A stretch of 64,000 nucleotides of DNA from Pseudoalteromonas luteoviolacea NCIMB 1944 (GTDB taxonomy: Bacteria > Pseudomonadota > Gammaproteobacteria > Enterobacterales > Alteromonadaceae), in the NCBI RefSeq assembly GCF_001625565.1, contig NZ_AUXS01000002.1, positions 1 through 64,000 on the forward strand. The letters run 5' to 3'. Shown here piece by piece: positions 1-9,416 of the stretch. Position numbers and translations under genes: made by a program. A model generated the notes under the pieces. That model had not been told where the DNA came from, searched no databases, and worked only from the letters and a program-made list of their open reading frames with translations. How positions within the stretch are numbered: position 1 is the first letter of the stretch; each line of letters opens with the position of its first letter.

Positions 1-32
1 AATTGTCAATGTGAAAATATACGGGTGATAAA

Positions 33-3000
33 GTGGATAAAGTTAAAACCAAGAAGCTCATCGGAGTTTTATATTTGGTGCTGTTGGCTAGCTGTGGTAG
101 CAATCCAGAAACAAACAATGAAAAGCCTCAGGGATCTGATATACCGGAGGCCGTTGTTATGCCAGAGCCTCCTGTAAAAGTAATGCCACCAAGTGCAAAA
201 TCGGATTACATTGGTTTTGAGTCTGCACCAGTGAGGCCGATGGCGAAAACCTCTGACGGTAAACGGTTATTGTTGACCAATACTTCCAATCATACTCTAG
301 AGATTTTTTCTATTGAAAAAGATGGGACGCTCTTGTTGTCGCAAAGCGTGCATGTCGGATTAGAGCCAGTGTCTGTTGCAATCAAAAATAATCAGGCCTG
401 GGTTTTAAATCATCTATCAGATTCTGTGAGTATTGTGGACTTGTCGCTTTCGCCTGCCCGTGTAATTAGAACCTTGCTTGTGGGTGACGAACCAAGAGAT
501 ATTGTTTTTGCGAACAATAAAGCTTTCATTACTACGGCACATCGAGGCCAGCAAAGGCGCAGTCCCGCACTAGCGAAGGTAAAAGGTGCAGGGGACCCCA
601 AATTGCACACGCCTGGTATCGGGCGCGCTGATGTCTGGATATTCGACATAAATAATTTGGGAAATAACCTAGGGGGAACACCTTTAGAAATTGTGTCTAT
701 GTTTGGAGACACGTTGAGGGGGCTTGCTGTATCTAAAGATGAGAAAACAGTATATGCCGCCGTACTCAACTCTGGAAATCAAACCACAGCAGTCCATGAA
801 GCAGTAATGTGTATGGGCTTTGAAGACGATCAATATGGCGCAGTACCTTGTCAGGTATTGGACGGTTTGAGTTCACCTAAGGGGTTGCCGGAGGGTTACT
901 TACCAGGTGGGAGAACTGCCCCGGGCGTAAATGCAGACGGCGAATATCAACCTTGGACGAGTATGATTGTCCAGTATGACCGTGCATCAGGGCAGTGGCA
1001 AGATAGCAAAGGGCGCAACTTTTCAAACGGAGTTCGTTTTCACCTGCCAGATCATGATGTATTTGCGCTTGATACACAGACCCATAAAACAGTAGCAAGT
1101 TTCAAGCATGTGGGTACGACACTATTTAATATTGCAGTTAGTCCGACCACAGGCGAATTGTTTGTATCTAATACAGATGCCAACAATGCAAGCAGATTTG
1201 AAGGCTCTGGCAAGTTTGCAGGGTCTACGGTGCAAGGCAATATAGCTAAAAGCCGTATTACTGTTATAAATCCGTCAACTGGTAATGTTTTTGCTAGACA
1301 CCTAAATAGGCACATTGATTACGGCGATTTGAAAGGGAATAAGTCAGTAAAGCACCATAGCTTGTCTGCCCCTCTTCAACTTGAAGTCAGTAGTGATGGA
1401 AAACTGCTTTACAGCGCAGTGTTAGGTTCAAATAAAGTTGCCGTGTTGCCGACATCTGAATTGAGCGACGATGGCTATTGGGATAACAAGGGCGAAGAGT
1501 TCGACCCTAAAGTGGCGAGCGAACGTTATTTGTCTGTACAAGGGGGGCCTGCAGGAATATTACTCAATGAGCAGCATCAGTCGTTGTATGTATTTACACG
1601 TTTCGACAACAGCCTGGTCCATATTAATTTATCAAGTCGAAATGAGTTGCAGCGAATCGCAATGTCTACGCCTGAACCCAAGGGTTATATGGCGGGCCGA
1701 CACATGCTCTACGATGCCAATCGCTCGTCATCAAATGGTGAGTCTTCTTGTGCAAGCTGTCATATTTTTGGGGATACAGATCACTTAAGTTGGAATTTGG
1801 GCAACCCCGACGCAAGTAACATCAAGAATCCCCAGCCATTCCCAACTCAAAATTTGTCAGAGCTAGGCTGTGTGTTAGTGGGCCCTGAAGAAGAAAGTTG
1901 CCAACTTCTGGAAGTCATTAATGGCAATGGTGATGAACGTAGTTTTGCTTCTATGAAAGGGCCTATGGGTACACAAACATTAAGAGGGATGCAGCATCAT
2001 GGTCATATGCATTGGCGCGGCGACCGTTCTGTGGGCTATTTTGGTGATGATACTGGGCAGACTTTGGATGAACGTACTTCTTTTAAAAACTTTATTGTCG
2101 CTTTCGAAGGTTTATTGGGCTTAGATATAGCACTTCCTGAATCAGTTGATACAGGTTTAAAGACTGCAGATGTAAAACAACTAGAGCAAGATATGGAAAA
2201 GTTTGCGGACTTTATGCTAAAGGTTGCCTTACCACCAAATCCTATTAGAAATTTAGACAACTCGTTATCTTCCTCGGCTCATATTGGCGAACAGTTCTTT
2301 CATGGCACACGGCGGTCAGATGGCGCAGCGCAAGATACGCCATTAAATGGCAATAATGCGGATGGCGTAAATTGCGAGGGGTGTCATGGTGTTGATCATG
2401 AAAAAGGGTTTTATGGTAGCCGCGGCGAGATAGCACACGGAGGGGAAATTCAAATATTAAAAGTCCCACAGTTAAGAAACCTCTATACGCGCGTTGGTAT
2501 GTTTGGCTTGCCTGATCGTGGAGGGTTTTTACCTTCTCACACGAAAACCCATCAAGGTGACCAGATAAGAGGTTTTGGTTTTTTACACGATGGTGCGACG
2601 GATCAGTTGCTAAACTTCCTCAAAGGAGGGGTATTCGACAATGGGGAGAAGGGTTGCCCCGAGGGCGCAGATGAAAGGCATGGATGTCATTTCAATGCTG
2701 GTGAGATAGGCATTCCTGACGAAACAACGCGACAGGGTTTAGTCGATTACATGATGGAATTTGATAACGATTTAGCCCCGGTTGTTGGACAACAGATCAC
2801 AGTGACAGAAAATACACTTGAGGTTGTTAAAGAGAGGGTTTTACTGCTCGAGCAACGAGCAAGTACGCCTTTTGTTTCCAAGCTGTTGGGTGGGAAGGTG
2901 ACCGAATGCGACTTGATTGTACTGGGCGTAGTTAATAACGAGCAGCGGGGCTACTTATTTGATCAAATAGAAAATAACTACAGAAGTGATCGCGCATTTG

Positions 3001-3146
3001 AAAGCCGCCTGACTTTGGCACAATTGATGAGCTTGGGGGCGACACCAGACAATAGCTTAACCTTTACTTGCACCGTTCCCGGTAAAGGTTGGCAAGCTGC
3101 ATTAGACTACGACTTAGACGGCATATTAAATGGTGATGCAATTTAG
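33..3146 (+). CDS. Beta-propeller / di-haem cytochrome c lipoprotein
   Basis: A 1037-residue exported protein. The N-terminus has a lipoprotein signal ending in a lipobox (LLASC), so it is probably membrane-anchored and faces the periplasm or outside. Residues about 60-560 resemble a YVTN/40-residue beta-propeller (repeated V-x-V-D-L and S-P-D-G-like strands). The C-terminal half carries two haem c sites, CASCH at residues 573-577 and CEGCH at 781-785, and resembles di-haem cytochrome c peroxidase/MauG-type domains. The start is GTG at 33: an in-frame stop at 12-14 leaves no other good start. A Rieske oxygenase gene follows 78 bp downstream on the same strand, which may indicate a shared oxidative role. 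The substrate is unknown. Family reading is from motifs; the redox role is inferred. Confidence 0.8.
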   Translation: MDKVKTKKLIGVLYLVLLASCGSNPETNNEKPQGSDIPEAVVMPEPPVKVMPPSAKSDYIGFESAPVRPMAKTSDGKRLLLTNTSNHTLEIFSIEKDGTLLLSQSVHVGLEPVSVAIKNNQAWVLNHLSDSVSIVDLSLSPARVIRTLLVGDEPRDIVFANNKAFITTAHRGQQRRSPALAKVKGAGDPKLHTPGIGRADVWIFDINNLGNNLGGTPLEIVSMFGDTLRGLAVSKDEKTVYAAVLNSGNQTTAVHEAVMCMGFEDDQYGAVPCQVLDGLSSPKGLPEGYLPGGRTAPGVNADGEYQPWTSMIVQYDRASGQWQDSKGRNFSNGVRFHLPDHDVFALDTQTHKTVASFKHVGTTLFNIAVSPTTGELFVSNTDANNASRFEGSGKFAGSTVQGNIAKSRITVINPSTGNVFARHLNRHIDYGDLKGNKSVKHHSLSAPLQLEVSSDGKLLYSAVLGSNKVAVLPTSELSDDGYWDNKGEEFDPKVASERYLSVQGGPAGILLNEQHQSLYVFTRFDNSLVHINLSSRNELQRIAMSTPEPKGYMAGRHMLYDANRSSSNGESSCASCHIFGDTDHLSWNLGNPDASNIKNPQPFPTQNLSELGCVLVGPEEESCQLLEVINGNGDERSFASMKGPMGTQTLRGMQHHGHMHWRGDRSVGYFGDDTGQTLDERTSFKNFIVAFEGLLGLDIALPESVDTGLKTADVKQLEQDMEKFADFMLKVALPPNPIRNLDNSLSSSAHIGEQFFHGTRRSDGAAQDTPLNGNNADGVNCEGCHGVDHEKGFYGSRGEIAHGGEIQILKVPQLRNLYTRVGMFGLPDRGGFLPSHTKTHQGDQIRGFGFLHDGATDQLLNFLKGGVFDNGEKGCPEGADERHGCHFNAGEIGIPDETTRQGLVDYMMEFDNDLAPVVGQQITVTENTLEVVKERVLLLEQRASTPFVSKLLGGKVTECDLIVLGVVNNEQRGYLFDQIENNYRSDRAFESRLTLAQLMSLGATPDNSLTFTCTVPGKGWQAALDYDLDGILNGDAI

Positions 3147-3224
3147 GCTGTATTTTTGGGGTGAATAAACTAATGAGAGACAAATACCGTTTACGATCAG
3201 GTAAGTAGACTAACAGGTAAAATT

Positions 3225-4409
3225 ATGAGCAAATTCAAAACGCAGCTTATGTCAGAGTATGAACAAATCACACAGGCACCTATAGAGGAGGCCTACTCGC
3301 TGCCTTTTGCGGTATATAAAGACCAAGATATACATTCGCTTGAAATGGAGCATATATTTAAAAACGAATGGGTATTCATTGTTAGCGAACAAGAGCTAAG
3401 CCAAACTGGGGACTATTTTGCATTTACACTCGCAGGCGAAGCAATCGTTTTGATCCGCAGCCAAGACGGTGTGGTTAGAGCACTTTCAAATCTTTGCCGG
3501 CATAGAGGCACATTGTTGCTAGACGAAGGATATGGTCGTGTCGAGAAAAACATCGTCTGTCCTTATCACGCATGGACCTATTCAGATGAGGGGAAGTTTA
3601 AAGGTGCACCTTTTACAGGAAAAGTTCAGCTTGATAAAAAGGCACATTGCCTAGTGCAATTTCGTTTAGAAAGTTGGCACGGATTGTTATTTATTCACCT
3701 TGGAACTCCAGATAAACCACTCAGTCATCGCCTTCAGGGGATTGACGACTACTTGCATCATTTTAATCTACCTTCATTTACGCATGGCTACCGCTCACAA
3801 AGCATGGAGCTATGGAATACAAACTGGAAGCTCGCGATGGAAAATGCTATGGAAAGTTACCACTTGTTTAAGGTGCACAAGGAAACACTAGAGACTGTGA
3901 CACCAACTAAGCAAGCGTTTGATATTGCAGGGCACTTTGAGTGGACTTTGACTGGCGGGGAAATGAAAGATAACTCCAGTAAACTGGCTAAGTGGTTTAG
4001 AGGAAGTTACCCAAAAGTGTTCGACAACTATGTGCTGATATCAATCCCTCCTTCTTTTGTTGGGATCTTAACGTCTGAGAGCCTATCTTGGGTGCATGTG
4101 TTACCGCTAGACAGTGAACATTGTAGTGTTCGATCTGCTGGGATTTCACATGTTAAAACAAGCAGTGAAGATAAAACAGAAAAAGCCTTTGTAGACGCGT
4201 TTTTTGCTGAAGATAAAGATATTTGTGAGCGTGTACAAAAAGGTATGGGGTCAACTATTACTCGAGGAGGAAAGTTAGTATCAATGGAAAAAGTAATTGC
4301 TGATTTTCATCAATTTCTGGGAAACAGCTTATTCAATGCGCCCGTAAGCGATTTTTACGAAGCGCCAAAAGCTAAGCTTTTTTTAAGTGACAGCGGAAAT
4401 GAGCAGTAG
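3225..4409 (+). CDS. Rieske [2Fe-2S] aromatic-ring-hydroxylating-type oxygenase, alpha subunit
   Basis: A 394-residue cytoplasmic oxygenase subunit. The N-terminal Rieske domain has C91-x-H93 and C112-x-x-H115, the expected [2Fe-2S] ligands. The C-terminal catalytic domain shows the mononuclear iron motif E-S-Y-H213-x4-H218. Overall shape resembles the choline/carnitine monooxygenase and phenylpropionate dioxygenase alpha subunits. Such enzymes need a separate reductase, and none is encoded nearby, so electrons must come from a partner elsewhere. The ATG has a modest AGG upstream. It follows the cytochrome gene in the same direction and may be co-transcribed. The substrate cannot be read from the sequence. 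Confidence 0.88.
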   Translation: MSKFKTQLMSEYEQITQAPIEEAYSLPFAVYKDQDIHSLEMEHIFKNEWVFIVSEQELSQTGDYFAFTLAGEAIVLIRSQDGVVRALSNLCRHRGTLLLDEGYGRVEKNIVCPYHAWTYSDEGKFKGAPFTGKVQLDKKAHCLVQFRLESWHGLLFIHLGTPDKPLSHRLQGIDDYLHHFNLPSFTHGYRSQSMELWNTNWKLAMENAMESYHLFKVHKETLETVTPTKQAFDIAGHFEWTLTGGEMKDNSSKLAKWFRGSYPKVFDNYVLISIPPSFVGILTSESLSWVHVLPLDSEHCSVRSAGISHVKTSSEDKTEKAFVDAFFAEDKDICERVQKGMGSTITRGGKLVSMEKVIADFHQFLGNSLFNAPVSDFYEAPKAKLFLSDSGNEQ

Positions 4410-5084
4410 TTTGTCCGAAAGTGCAGTACGCCAAGTTGGGAGCACGTAATGTGCCCCTTCACTTTGGTGACTTGAGTTATAATGTTATGTCCGGTCATGC
4501 CTTTGTATATGCATAGATTTTATTTCGACAGCGCCCAGTGAGCATTTGTTGGCCGGGTGTATCAATAGGAGGTGTTTAGTCCATTAAAAACGTAATACAT
4601 CAACATATTTGCTGTTCGCGATCACTTTTAATGTTGACATAAGCAGCCCTCAGCAATGAAATAATCCTCACTCTAAAATTTACAAAAACACAACATTTAT
4701 AGGTGGGCTATATGCTTTTGCTTGCTAATTAATTGAGAAAAGTGCCGATAATTGATTGCCGTATACTTATAAAAAGGAACAGATTAAACCAGTGCCCAAA
4801 ATGTGTACTTTTAATATCTCATTGCATGATTTACCCAATATAGAAAATAGTAACGAGTTTAAGCTACCATATACTAAGTTTATGCTTAGAGGTGTAATGA
4901 AATTTATACTAAATCGGGTGAAAGATACTCTGTCTTATATCTAACAAGGCAGACATTAATCGCGAAATATAGCTCGCCAATTTATTAAAGTTTGTATAAA
5001 AAGTATCTGTCTTGCTACTTCTAAAATAATGACATTAGGTTAATATATCTGCCTAATTTATACTCAATTTTAAAAGGATTATTT
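4410..5084. other. Intergenic region, no convincing gene
   Basis: This 675-bp stretch lies between the oxygenase and the next secreted protein. Just after the oxygenase stop there is a nested inverted repeat: outer arms AAAGTG (4418-4423) and CACTTT (4460-4465), inner arms around a GTAAT loop (4446-4450). No T-run follows, so its role as a terminator is uncertain. An open frame 4801-4944 (47 residues from an ATG) has no clear ribosome site and I do not call it. The last 60 bp hold the AAGGA site of the next gene. Confidence 0.5.
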
Positions 5085-7163
5085 ATGAATAAAATGATTA
5101 GAACGACTTCCTTGTCTATTTTTCTGCTTGGGGCATGTAATGTGAATGCAGAACAGGCTCGAGGTGAGTGGATTGACAAGTTTGATCTAATTAGTGGTCA
5201 GTATCAGGCTCAATACCCCAATAGTTTTAGCCGATCGAGTAACCTTGCTTGGGCCGAAGCATATTATTTGGATGCACTCATTGAAATGTATTTGGGGACA
5301 AAAGACCCCAAATACCTAGATGTATTTACGGCACGATCGGATATGGCGATAGCGCTTGCAAAAGATGATACTGGGATGGGAGTTGACGGGTTTAAAGGTT
5401 GGGGCGAGTGGAAGTACTCCATTGATGCCATTCAAAATTCTAATGCAGAACTCGTTGATCCAAATGATAGTTCACTCCCAGCTAATTGGAGCAGGTGGCA
5501 ATCAACTGCTGCAACAGCTTATAGGAACACAACCGAAGCGGACAATATTGACAAAAGTACTGCAGCCTTCACAATTAAAACGGCTCCTCAAACCAATCGT
5601 TGGCATGTACTTCAAACACCTTTAAGAAACCCCTACAAACCCAATGAACACTTTGACCCAAACAGCAAGTACCAAATTAATTTCCATGCGAAGATAGAGA
5701 ATTGCGATGCGGGCGTAAAAGGCCGGCTGCAAGTTTATGACTTTACCCAAAGAAAAGTACTTTTAGATAGGCTTATCGAATCGCAATCATACCAATATCA
5801 CACTGCTGATTTTGTCTCGCCTGAAAACCCCACGAACGACGTGCAAGTCAGACTTTATACTACAGATTATCGTAAACATTGTACCGTGCATTTCGATAAC
5901 ATAAGCGTCAAGTCTTGGCGTGAGTATCTTGTTCACGATGGGATGATCACAGCACCGATGGCTAAATTTATCAAGCTGGCAAGGACAGGGCGCTTGGAAC
6001 CGCGTTTTTCACAATTTGCTGATGAATATTATGATTTTTTAGTGACGCAAATTTTCCCTAAATGGCAAAAAGATTTACATGGAACGCTAAGCGGAAATTT
6101 AGTTTATTTATTCGCTGATGACTCATCTAGTAGAAAACCTGGTCAGTCATTACCACATAATCAATATCTTGCACTACAACGTACGTACGCAGAGTTGGCA
6201 CAGATAGAAGGCCATGATCCGAATCATAAACTTATGGCGCAAGAGTTAATCAAAGCATTTAAAAGTAGCTTAAAGCTTGGGCAATACCACTCTGGGTCAG
6301 GTTTAACAGCCAATAAGTATGAATGGAGTTACTGGAGTATTCTGAGCGATAGAGACACAATAAATGATGGCTTTAACTGGACCGGCACAGAAGATACAAG
6401 TCATGGCAACTTAGATGTTGCCGCAGCTTTTAGCAGCTACTATGCAGGGGTTGGATTAAATAAAGAAGATATGACGTACTTTGCAAATACAGCAGACTTT
6501 ATGATTTCCCACTGTGATAATTTTAGTAAACATGTGAACAAATGTTATGGCGATGAATCTTTTACATCTCTAAGGTGGTGGATGCAATTAGCAGAGTTTA
6601 AACCAAGTATTTATCATGACTCTGAAACCAAATTGACTCAGGTTTTTAATGCAATTCAAGGTGTAGGTCAGCGCTATTACATGGGGGCAATCGCACAACT
6701 TGTAAAAGGTTATCGGGTCTACGATCAGCCATTTGATTATACAGCTGCAAACGCATTACCTGAAGGTTGGAGACATTGGCAATCAACTCCAGAGACTGTA
6801 TTTTTGAGCCCCAATAGCGCGTTTAGTGGATCACAAGGTCTAACGGTAAAAAATAGACCGACATATGGCTGGCAAGTAGCACAAAAGGTTTTCGATTATG
6901 AGCCTGGTGCAACATATCGACTAGATGCTATGGCACGCGTGTTTTCTGGAGATGCCAATGGTCGAGTTATGGTTTATGACGCAACGAGTAAAAAATCAAT
7001 CGCCCAAGTCGTGACAACTAGTCGAGGCTGGTCGCCAATCTCTATGGAGTTTACTGTGCCAAATGCTTCTGGCCATAATTTACAGATCTATTTGTATTCA
7101 ACAAAATGGCAAGTTGAAAGTGAGATACACTTTGACGACTTGGAAATTTTCAGAATAAACTAA
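5085..7163 (+). CDS. Secreted protein with two carbohydrate-binding-like beta-sandwich domains
   Basis: A 692-residue exported protein. The signal region ends either at a lipobox-like LLGAC or by signal peptidase I after CNVNA; the sequence does not decide. Two segments are clearly homologous: residues about 131-278 and 558-692 both start LP-x2-W-x2-WQST, contain G-R-x-x-V-Y-D-x-T, and end near L-Y-x-T...HFD, a pattern typical of CBM4/9-like jelly-roll modules. Between them is a helical region rich in W, Y and D that could be an (alpha/alpha) toroid as in polysaccharide lyases or glycosidases; I could not identify catalytic residues. An AAGGA site precedes the ATG. Likely handles an extracellular glycan; this is inference. 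Confidence 0.65.
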   Translation: MNKMIRTTSLSIFLLGACNVNAEQARGEWIDKFDLISGQYQAQYPNSFSRSSNLAWAEAYYLDALIEMYLGTKDPKYLDVFTARSDMAIALAKDDTGMGVDGFKGWGEWKYSIDAIQNSNAELVDPNDSSLPANWSRWQSTAATAYRNTTEADNIDKSTAAFTIKTAPQTNRWHVLQTPLRNPYKPNEHFDPNSKYQINFHAKIENCDAGVKGRLQVYDFTQRKVLLDRLIESQSYQYHTADFVSPENPTNDVQVRLYTTDYRKHCTVHFDNISVKSWREYLVHDGMITAPMAKFIKLARTGRLEPRFSQFADEYYDFLVTQIFPKWQKDLHGTLSGNLVYLFADDSSSRKPGQSLPHNQYLALQRTYAELAQIEGHDPNHKLMAQELIKAFKSSLKLGQYHSGSGLTANKYEWSYWSILSDRDTINDGFNWTGTEDTSHGNLDVAAAFSSYYAGVGLNKEDMTYFANTADFMISHCDNFSKHVNKCYGDESFTSLRWWMQLAEFKPSIYHDSETKLTQVFNAIQGVGQRYYMGAIAQLVKGYRVYDQPFDYTAANALPEGWRHWQSTPETVFLSPNSAFSGSQGLTVKNRPTYGWQVAQKVFDYEPGATYRLDAMARVFSGDANGRVMVYDATSKKSIAQVVTTSRGWSPISMEFTVPNASGHNLQIYLYSTKWQVESEIHFDDLEIFRIN

Positions 7164-7508
7164 GTAACACTAGGTGGTGAGTCCATTGGGGCAAACCACC
7201 CATAATCTGACTGCAAATAAAAATATTCCGATGGGTGCAGGTCAACTAAAGCCAATAAAAGGCATTAAAATAGAAAATTATATCTTTATGATAAACAGCA
7301 GATTAGGGTAAGGTTTTAGCAGGTGCCGTGAGCAAGACTTCTATATACTAAATATCCTATAATTTATATTATGTTAAATTTGGTTTGTGTCTATATATCT
7401 AAGATAACACTTCTGCTTTTGTGGCGCTGTGAACGCCAAATTCAAGGTATGTCCAATACTAGACAGTATCGGACTTAATTAAGATTTCGTGACTCTTAAC
7501 TCTTAACA
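7164..7508. other. Convergent intergenic region
   Basis: The region separates two converging genes. A weak inverted repeat (GGTGGT near 7175, ACCACC near 7196) with a long loop could act as a terminator, but there is no clear T-run. The remainder is AT-rich and I see no gene. Confidence 0.4.
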
Positions 7509-8678
7509 TCATGATTTGAGTATATTTTTAACGGCGCGTTTTGCTGAATACACAGCGGCATGAACCGACCCCCAATCTTTGCCATCAGTGTATGCATCAC
7601 CAGCAAAAAACAAACGTTCATCAATGCTTTCACCCAGCTTTTTTATTTTTTCCCAGTCTTCATTGTTGCTTACGTAAGCGCCATATATGTGCGCTTCAGT
7701 ATTCCAATTCTGGGTTATATGCTTGACGTAATAAGTCGATGCTTTGCCATCAAACAGCTCATCAAGTTCATTCAATATGTATTTAATTATCTCGTCTTCT
7801 TGTAAATAAACATAAGGTATTGAGCCTGCACCAACTGCAAATAATCCTAGTATATGATGTGTCGTGTTCTGACCATAAGCTGCATCATAATAGAGCTTCT
7901 CTCCGTGTTCGGGTGGATTGACTTTGAAGCCAATCAGCGCAGGATAAAATTTATCTGAAAACTCAATAAATGCTTTAAACCCTCCCCAAACTTCAACTTT
8001 ATCAATTGCATCTTGTTTATGTTTGGGTAGTTCAGGTGTGAAATGAATCTCTCTTTGTTGAAGAACTTTTACCGGAGCAGTCACAATAACTCGGGACGCA
8101 TAATGGGTGCTATCATGTGTTTCAACTATGACTTCGTCAGTTGAATAATCGATACTTTTAACTTTTGAGCTATATACAATGTGTTTCTCTATAGATGGTG
8201 CAATGTATTGTTCAAAGAAGTCGAACCAGGTAGAGCTCACAAACTTATTGTCTTCGTTCATTTCCACCTCTTTGATGCTGACCTTTTCACCCTCGTATAA
8301 TGCATAATCATTTTCGGGATCATACATTAGCGTATTTATATCAACATCTACTGAGTCATCATTAACAATTTCGTCTAGTATTTTTGGCTCTGCATGTATC
8401 CATTCGGCGCCCAAAGGAATTGGAAAATTGGAAAAGTTGCTTGTGCGCTTCATGCGTCCTCCATAAATTGAAGACGCCTCTAAAATTTTGATGCTTATCC
8501 CCTGCTGCTTCAGCAAATAACCTGCAACTAGCCCAGCAGCACCAGCAGCAATAATAATCACTGGCTTAGTGCTATCATTTTGAAAACTCTGCTTATTGGT
8601 GCAGGCATTCAGAAGTGGCTGTAGTGGCATGATGATACCTAGCACACGGCAAACTTTTATAAATTCTCTTCTATTCAT
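7509..8678 (-). CDS. Flavin-dependent amine oxidase, Tat-type lipoprotein
   Basis: A 389-residue FAD oxidoreductase of the monoamine oxidase/phytoene-desaturase fold. The N-terminus has a twin-arginine motif (NRREFIK) followed by a hydrophobic stretch and a lipobox-like LLNAC (Cys26), suggesting Tat export of a folded flavoprotein with lipid anchoring. The dinucleotide-binding motif follows at residues 40-50, with E in ILEAS, then GGRM, and the C-terminal FAD-binding block FAGDAYTDGKDWGSVHAA. Oddly, the first glycine of the GxGxxG motif is alanine (Ala44, codon GCT), while Gly46 and Gly49 are kept. The substrate is unknown; polyamines or amino acids are typical of the family. It is about 60-100 residues shorter than many relatives. 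Confidence 0.85.
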   Translation of the reverse strand: MNRREFIKVCRVLGIIMPLQPLLNACTNKQSFQNDSTKPVIIIAAGAAGLVAGYLLKQQGISIKILEASSIYGGRMKRTSNFSNFPIPLGAEWIHAEPKILDEIVNDDSVDVDINTLMYDPENDYALYEGEKVSIKEVEMNEDNKFVSSTWFDFFEQYIAPSIEKHIVYSSKVKSIDYSTDEVIVETHDSTHYASRVIVTAPVKVLQQREIHFTPELPKHKQDAIDKVEVWGGFKAFIEFSDKFYPALIGFKVNPPEHGEKLYYDAAYGQNTTHHILGLFAVGAGSIPYVYLQEDEIIKYILNELDELFDGKASTYYVKHITQNWNTEAHIYGAYVSNNEDWEKIKKLGESIDERLFFAGDAYTDGKDWGSVHAAVYSAKRAVKNILKS

Positions 8679-9059
8679 TTATTGTATTGTTTATGCAAGC
8701 TTGCTCTTCCACTATCGAATAGTGTATAGGTTAAGACGCTGGAAACATAAACTCAAGGTTAGTTTGATGGTAATTTTTACTACTGAATTTACCTTTGCGT
8801 GCCTGTTTAAACTACAGTTGCGCCTCTATGCTTCTGTATTCCTTTTGACGTATTTTATTCCAGTGGCTGACTTTTTATCAAACCAGATACTAAAAAGCTC
8901 GAGAACCAAGTCAAACACATTAAGGCTTAGAATACAGGTCAAGCGGGAGATAAAGTCTTAAAGTCAATTACGTATTTGTCTAATCTCGATAGTTTAGAAC
9001 CAATTAGTTTTGCATATACAGAAATGCAGAATGATGACTCAGACCTGCTCTGACAGCAG
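8679..9059. other. Upstream region of the amine oxidase
   Basis: An AT-rich intergenic stretch between the amine oxidase start and the repeat that borders the TPR cassettes. An open frame on the plus strand (8596-8961) overlaps the oxidase N-terminus antisense and has no ribosome site or recognisable motif, so I do not call it. Confidence 0.4.
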
Positions 9060-9147
9060 ACGCATTCCAACCGTCGACTATCAAAACTTCAAATCAATGG
9101 ATAATGATATCGTTCAGTACGGAACGGCTAAATTATTAGGCTGGAAA
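9060..9147 (+). repeat. Cassette-boundary repeat, copy A
   Basis: Shares long matches with copies near 10946-11021 and 13050-13143, including GACTATCAAAACTTCAAATC (also in copy C), then the GGAACGGCTAAA block and an AGGCTGG-type block. Read on the plus strand it forms an open peptide with DYQNFKS and YGTAKLLGW that ends in a stop. It sits at the left edge of the duplicated TPR/membrane-peptide cassettes. Confidence 0.7.
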
Positions 9148-9184
9148 AAGTAAAAAAGCTTGATTTAACATAAAATGGTGGCTG

Positions 9185-9394
9185 CTACTTTTTCGGCAGC
9201 TCACCTTTATTATCCCCGCCAATTTGTACGGCGTTATTAATATCACTGCCAGATATACTCTGGTTAACGGATTTTTGTGGCTCACTGCGCCCTGACTTTT
9301 TGAATATAGCAACAAGTACCCCGACAATGCTCACCAACAGAGACAATGTGCCAATTTGTTCACCGATACTAAGTGAAGTAAACCATTCAATCAT
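9185..9394 (-). CDS. Small single-pass membrane protein (cassette 1)
   Basis: A 69-residue protein starting MIEWFTSL. I chose the ATG at 9394 because AAGGAA lies 9 bases upstream and because the second copy (11063-11272) starts at the matching position. Residues about 11-33 are one hydrophobic segment (GTLSLLVSIVGVLVAIF), followed by KKSGRSEPQKS and a tail with the motif VQIGGDNKGE. A related motif (VQIAGNNSGD) occurs near the N-terminus of the neighbouring TPR protein, suggesting the two interact or share a binding element. The gene lies 22 bp downstream of the TPR gene on the same strand. Function unknown. Confidence 0.75.
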   Translation of the reverse strand: MIEWFTSLSIGEQIGTLSLLVSIVGVLVAIFKKSGRSEPQKSVNQSISGSDINNAVQIGGDNKGELPKK

Positions 9395-9416
9395 AATTAT
9401 TATTCCTTTGTGTTCC

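Noticed and set aside
4756..4944. Small open frame after the Rieske oxygenase
   Set aside because: It begins with TTG or an internal ATG, has no ribosome site, no recognisable motif and a composition like the surrounding AT-rich DNA.
8596..8961. 121-residue plus-strand frame with hydrophobic residues
   Set aside because: It overlaps the amine oxidase N-terminus antisense, lacks a ribosome site and reads as a shadow of AT-rich non-coding DNA.
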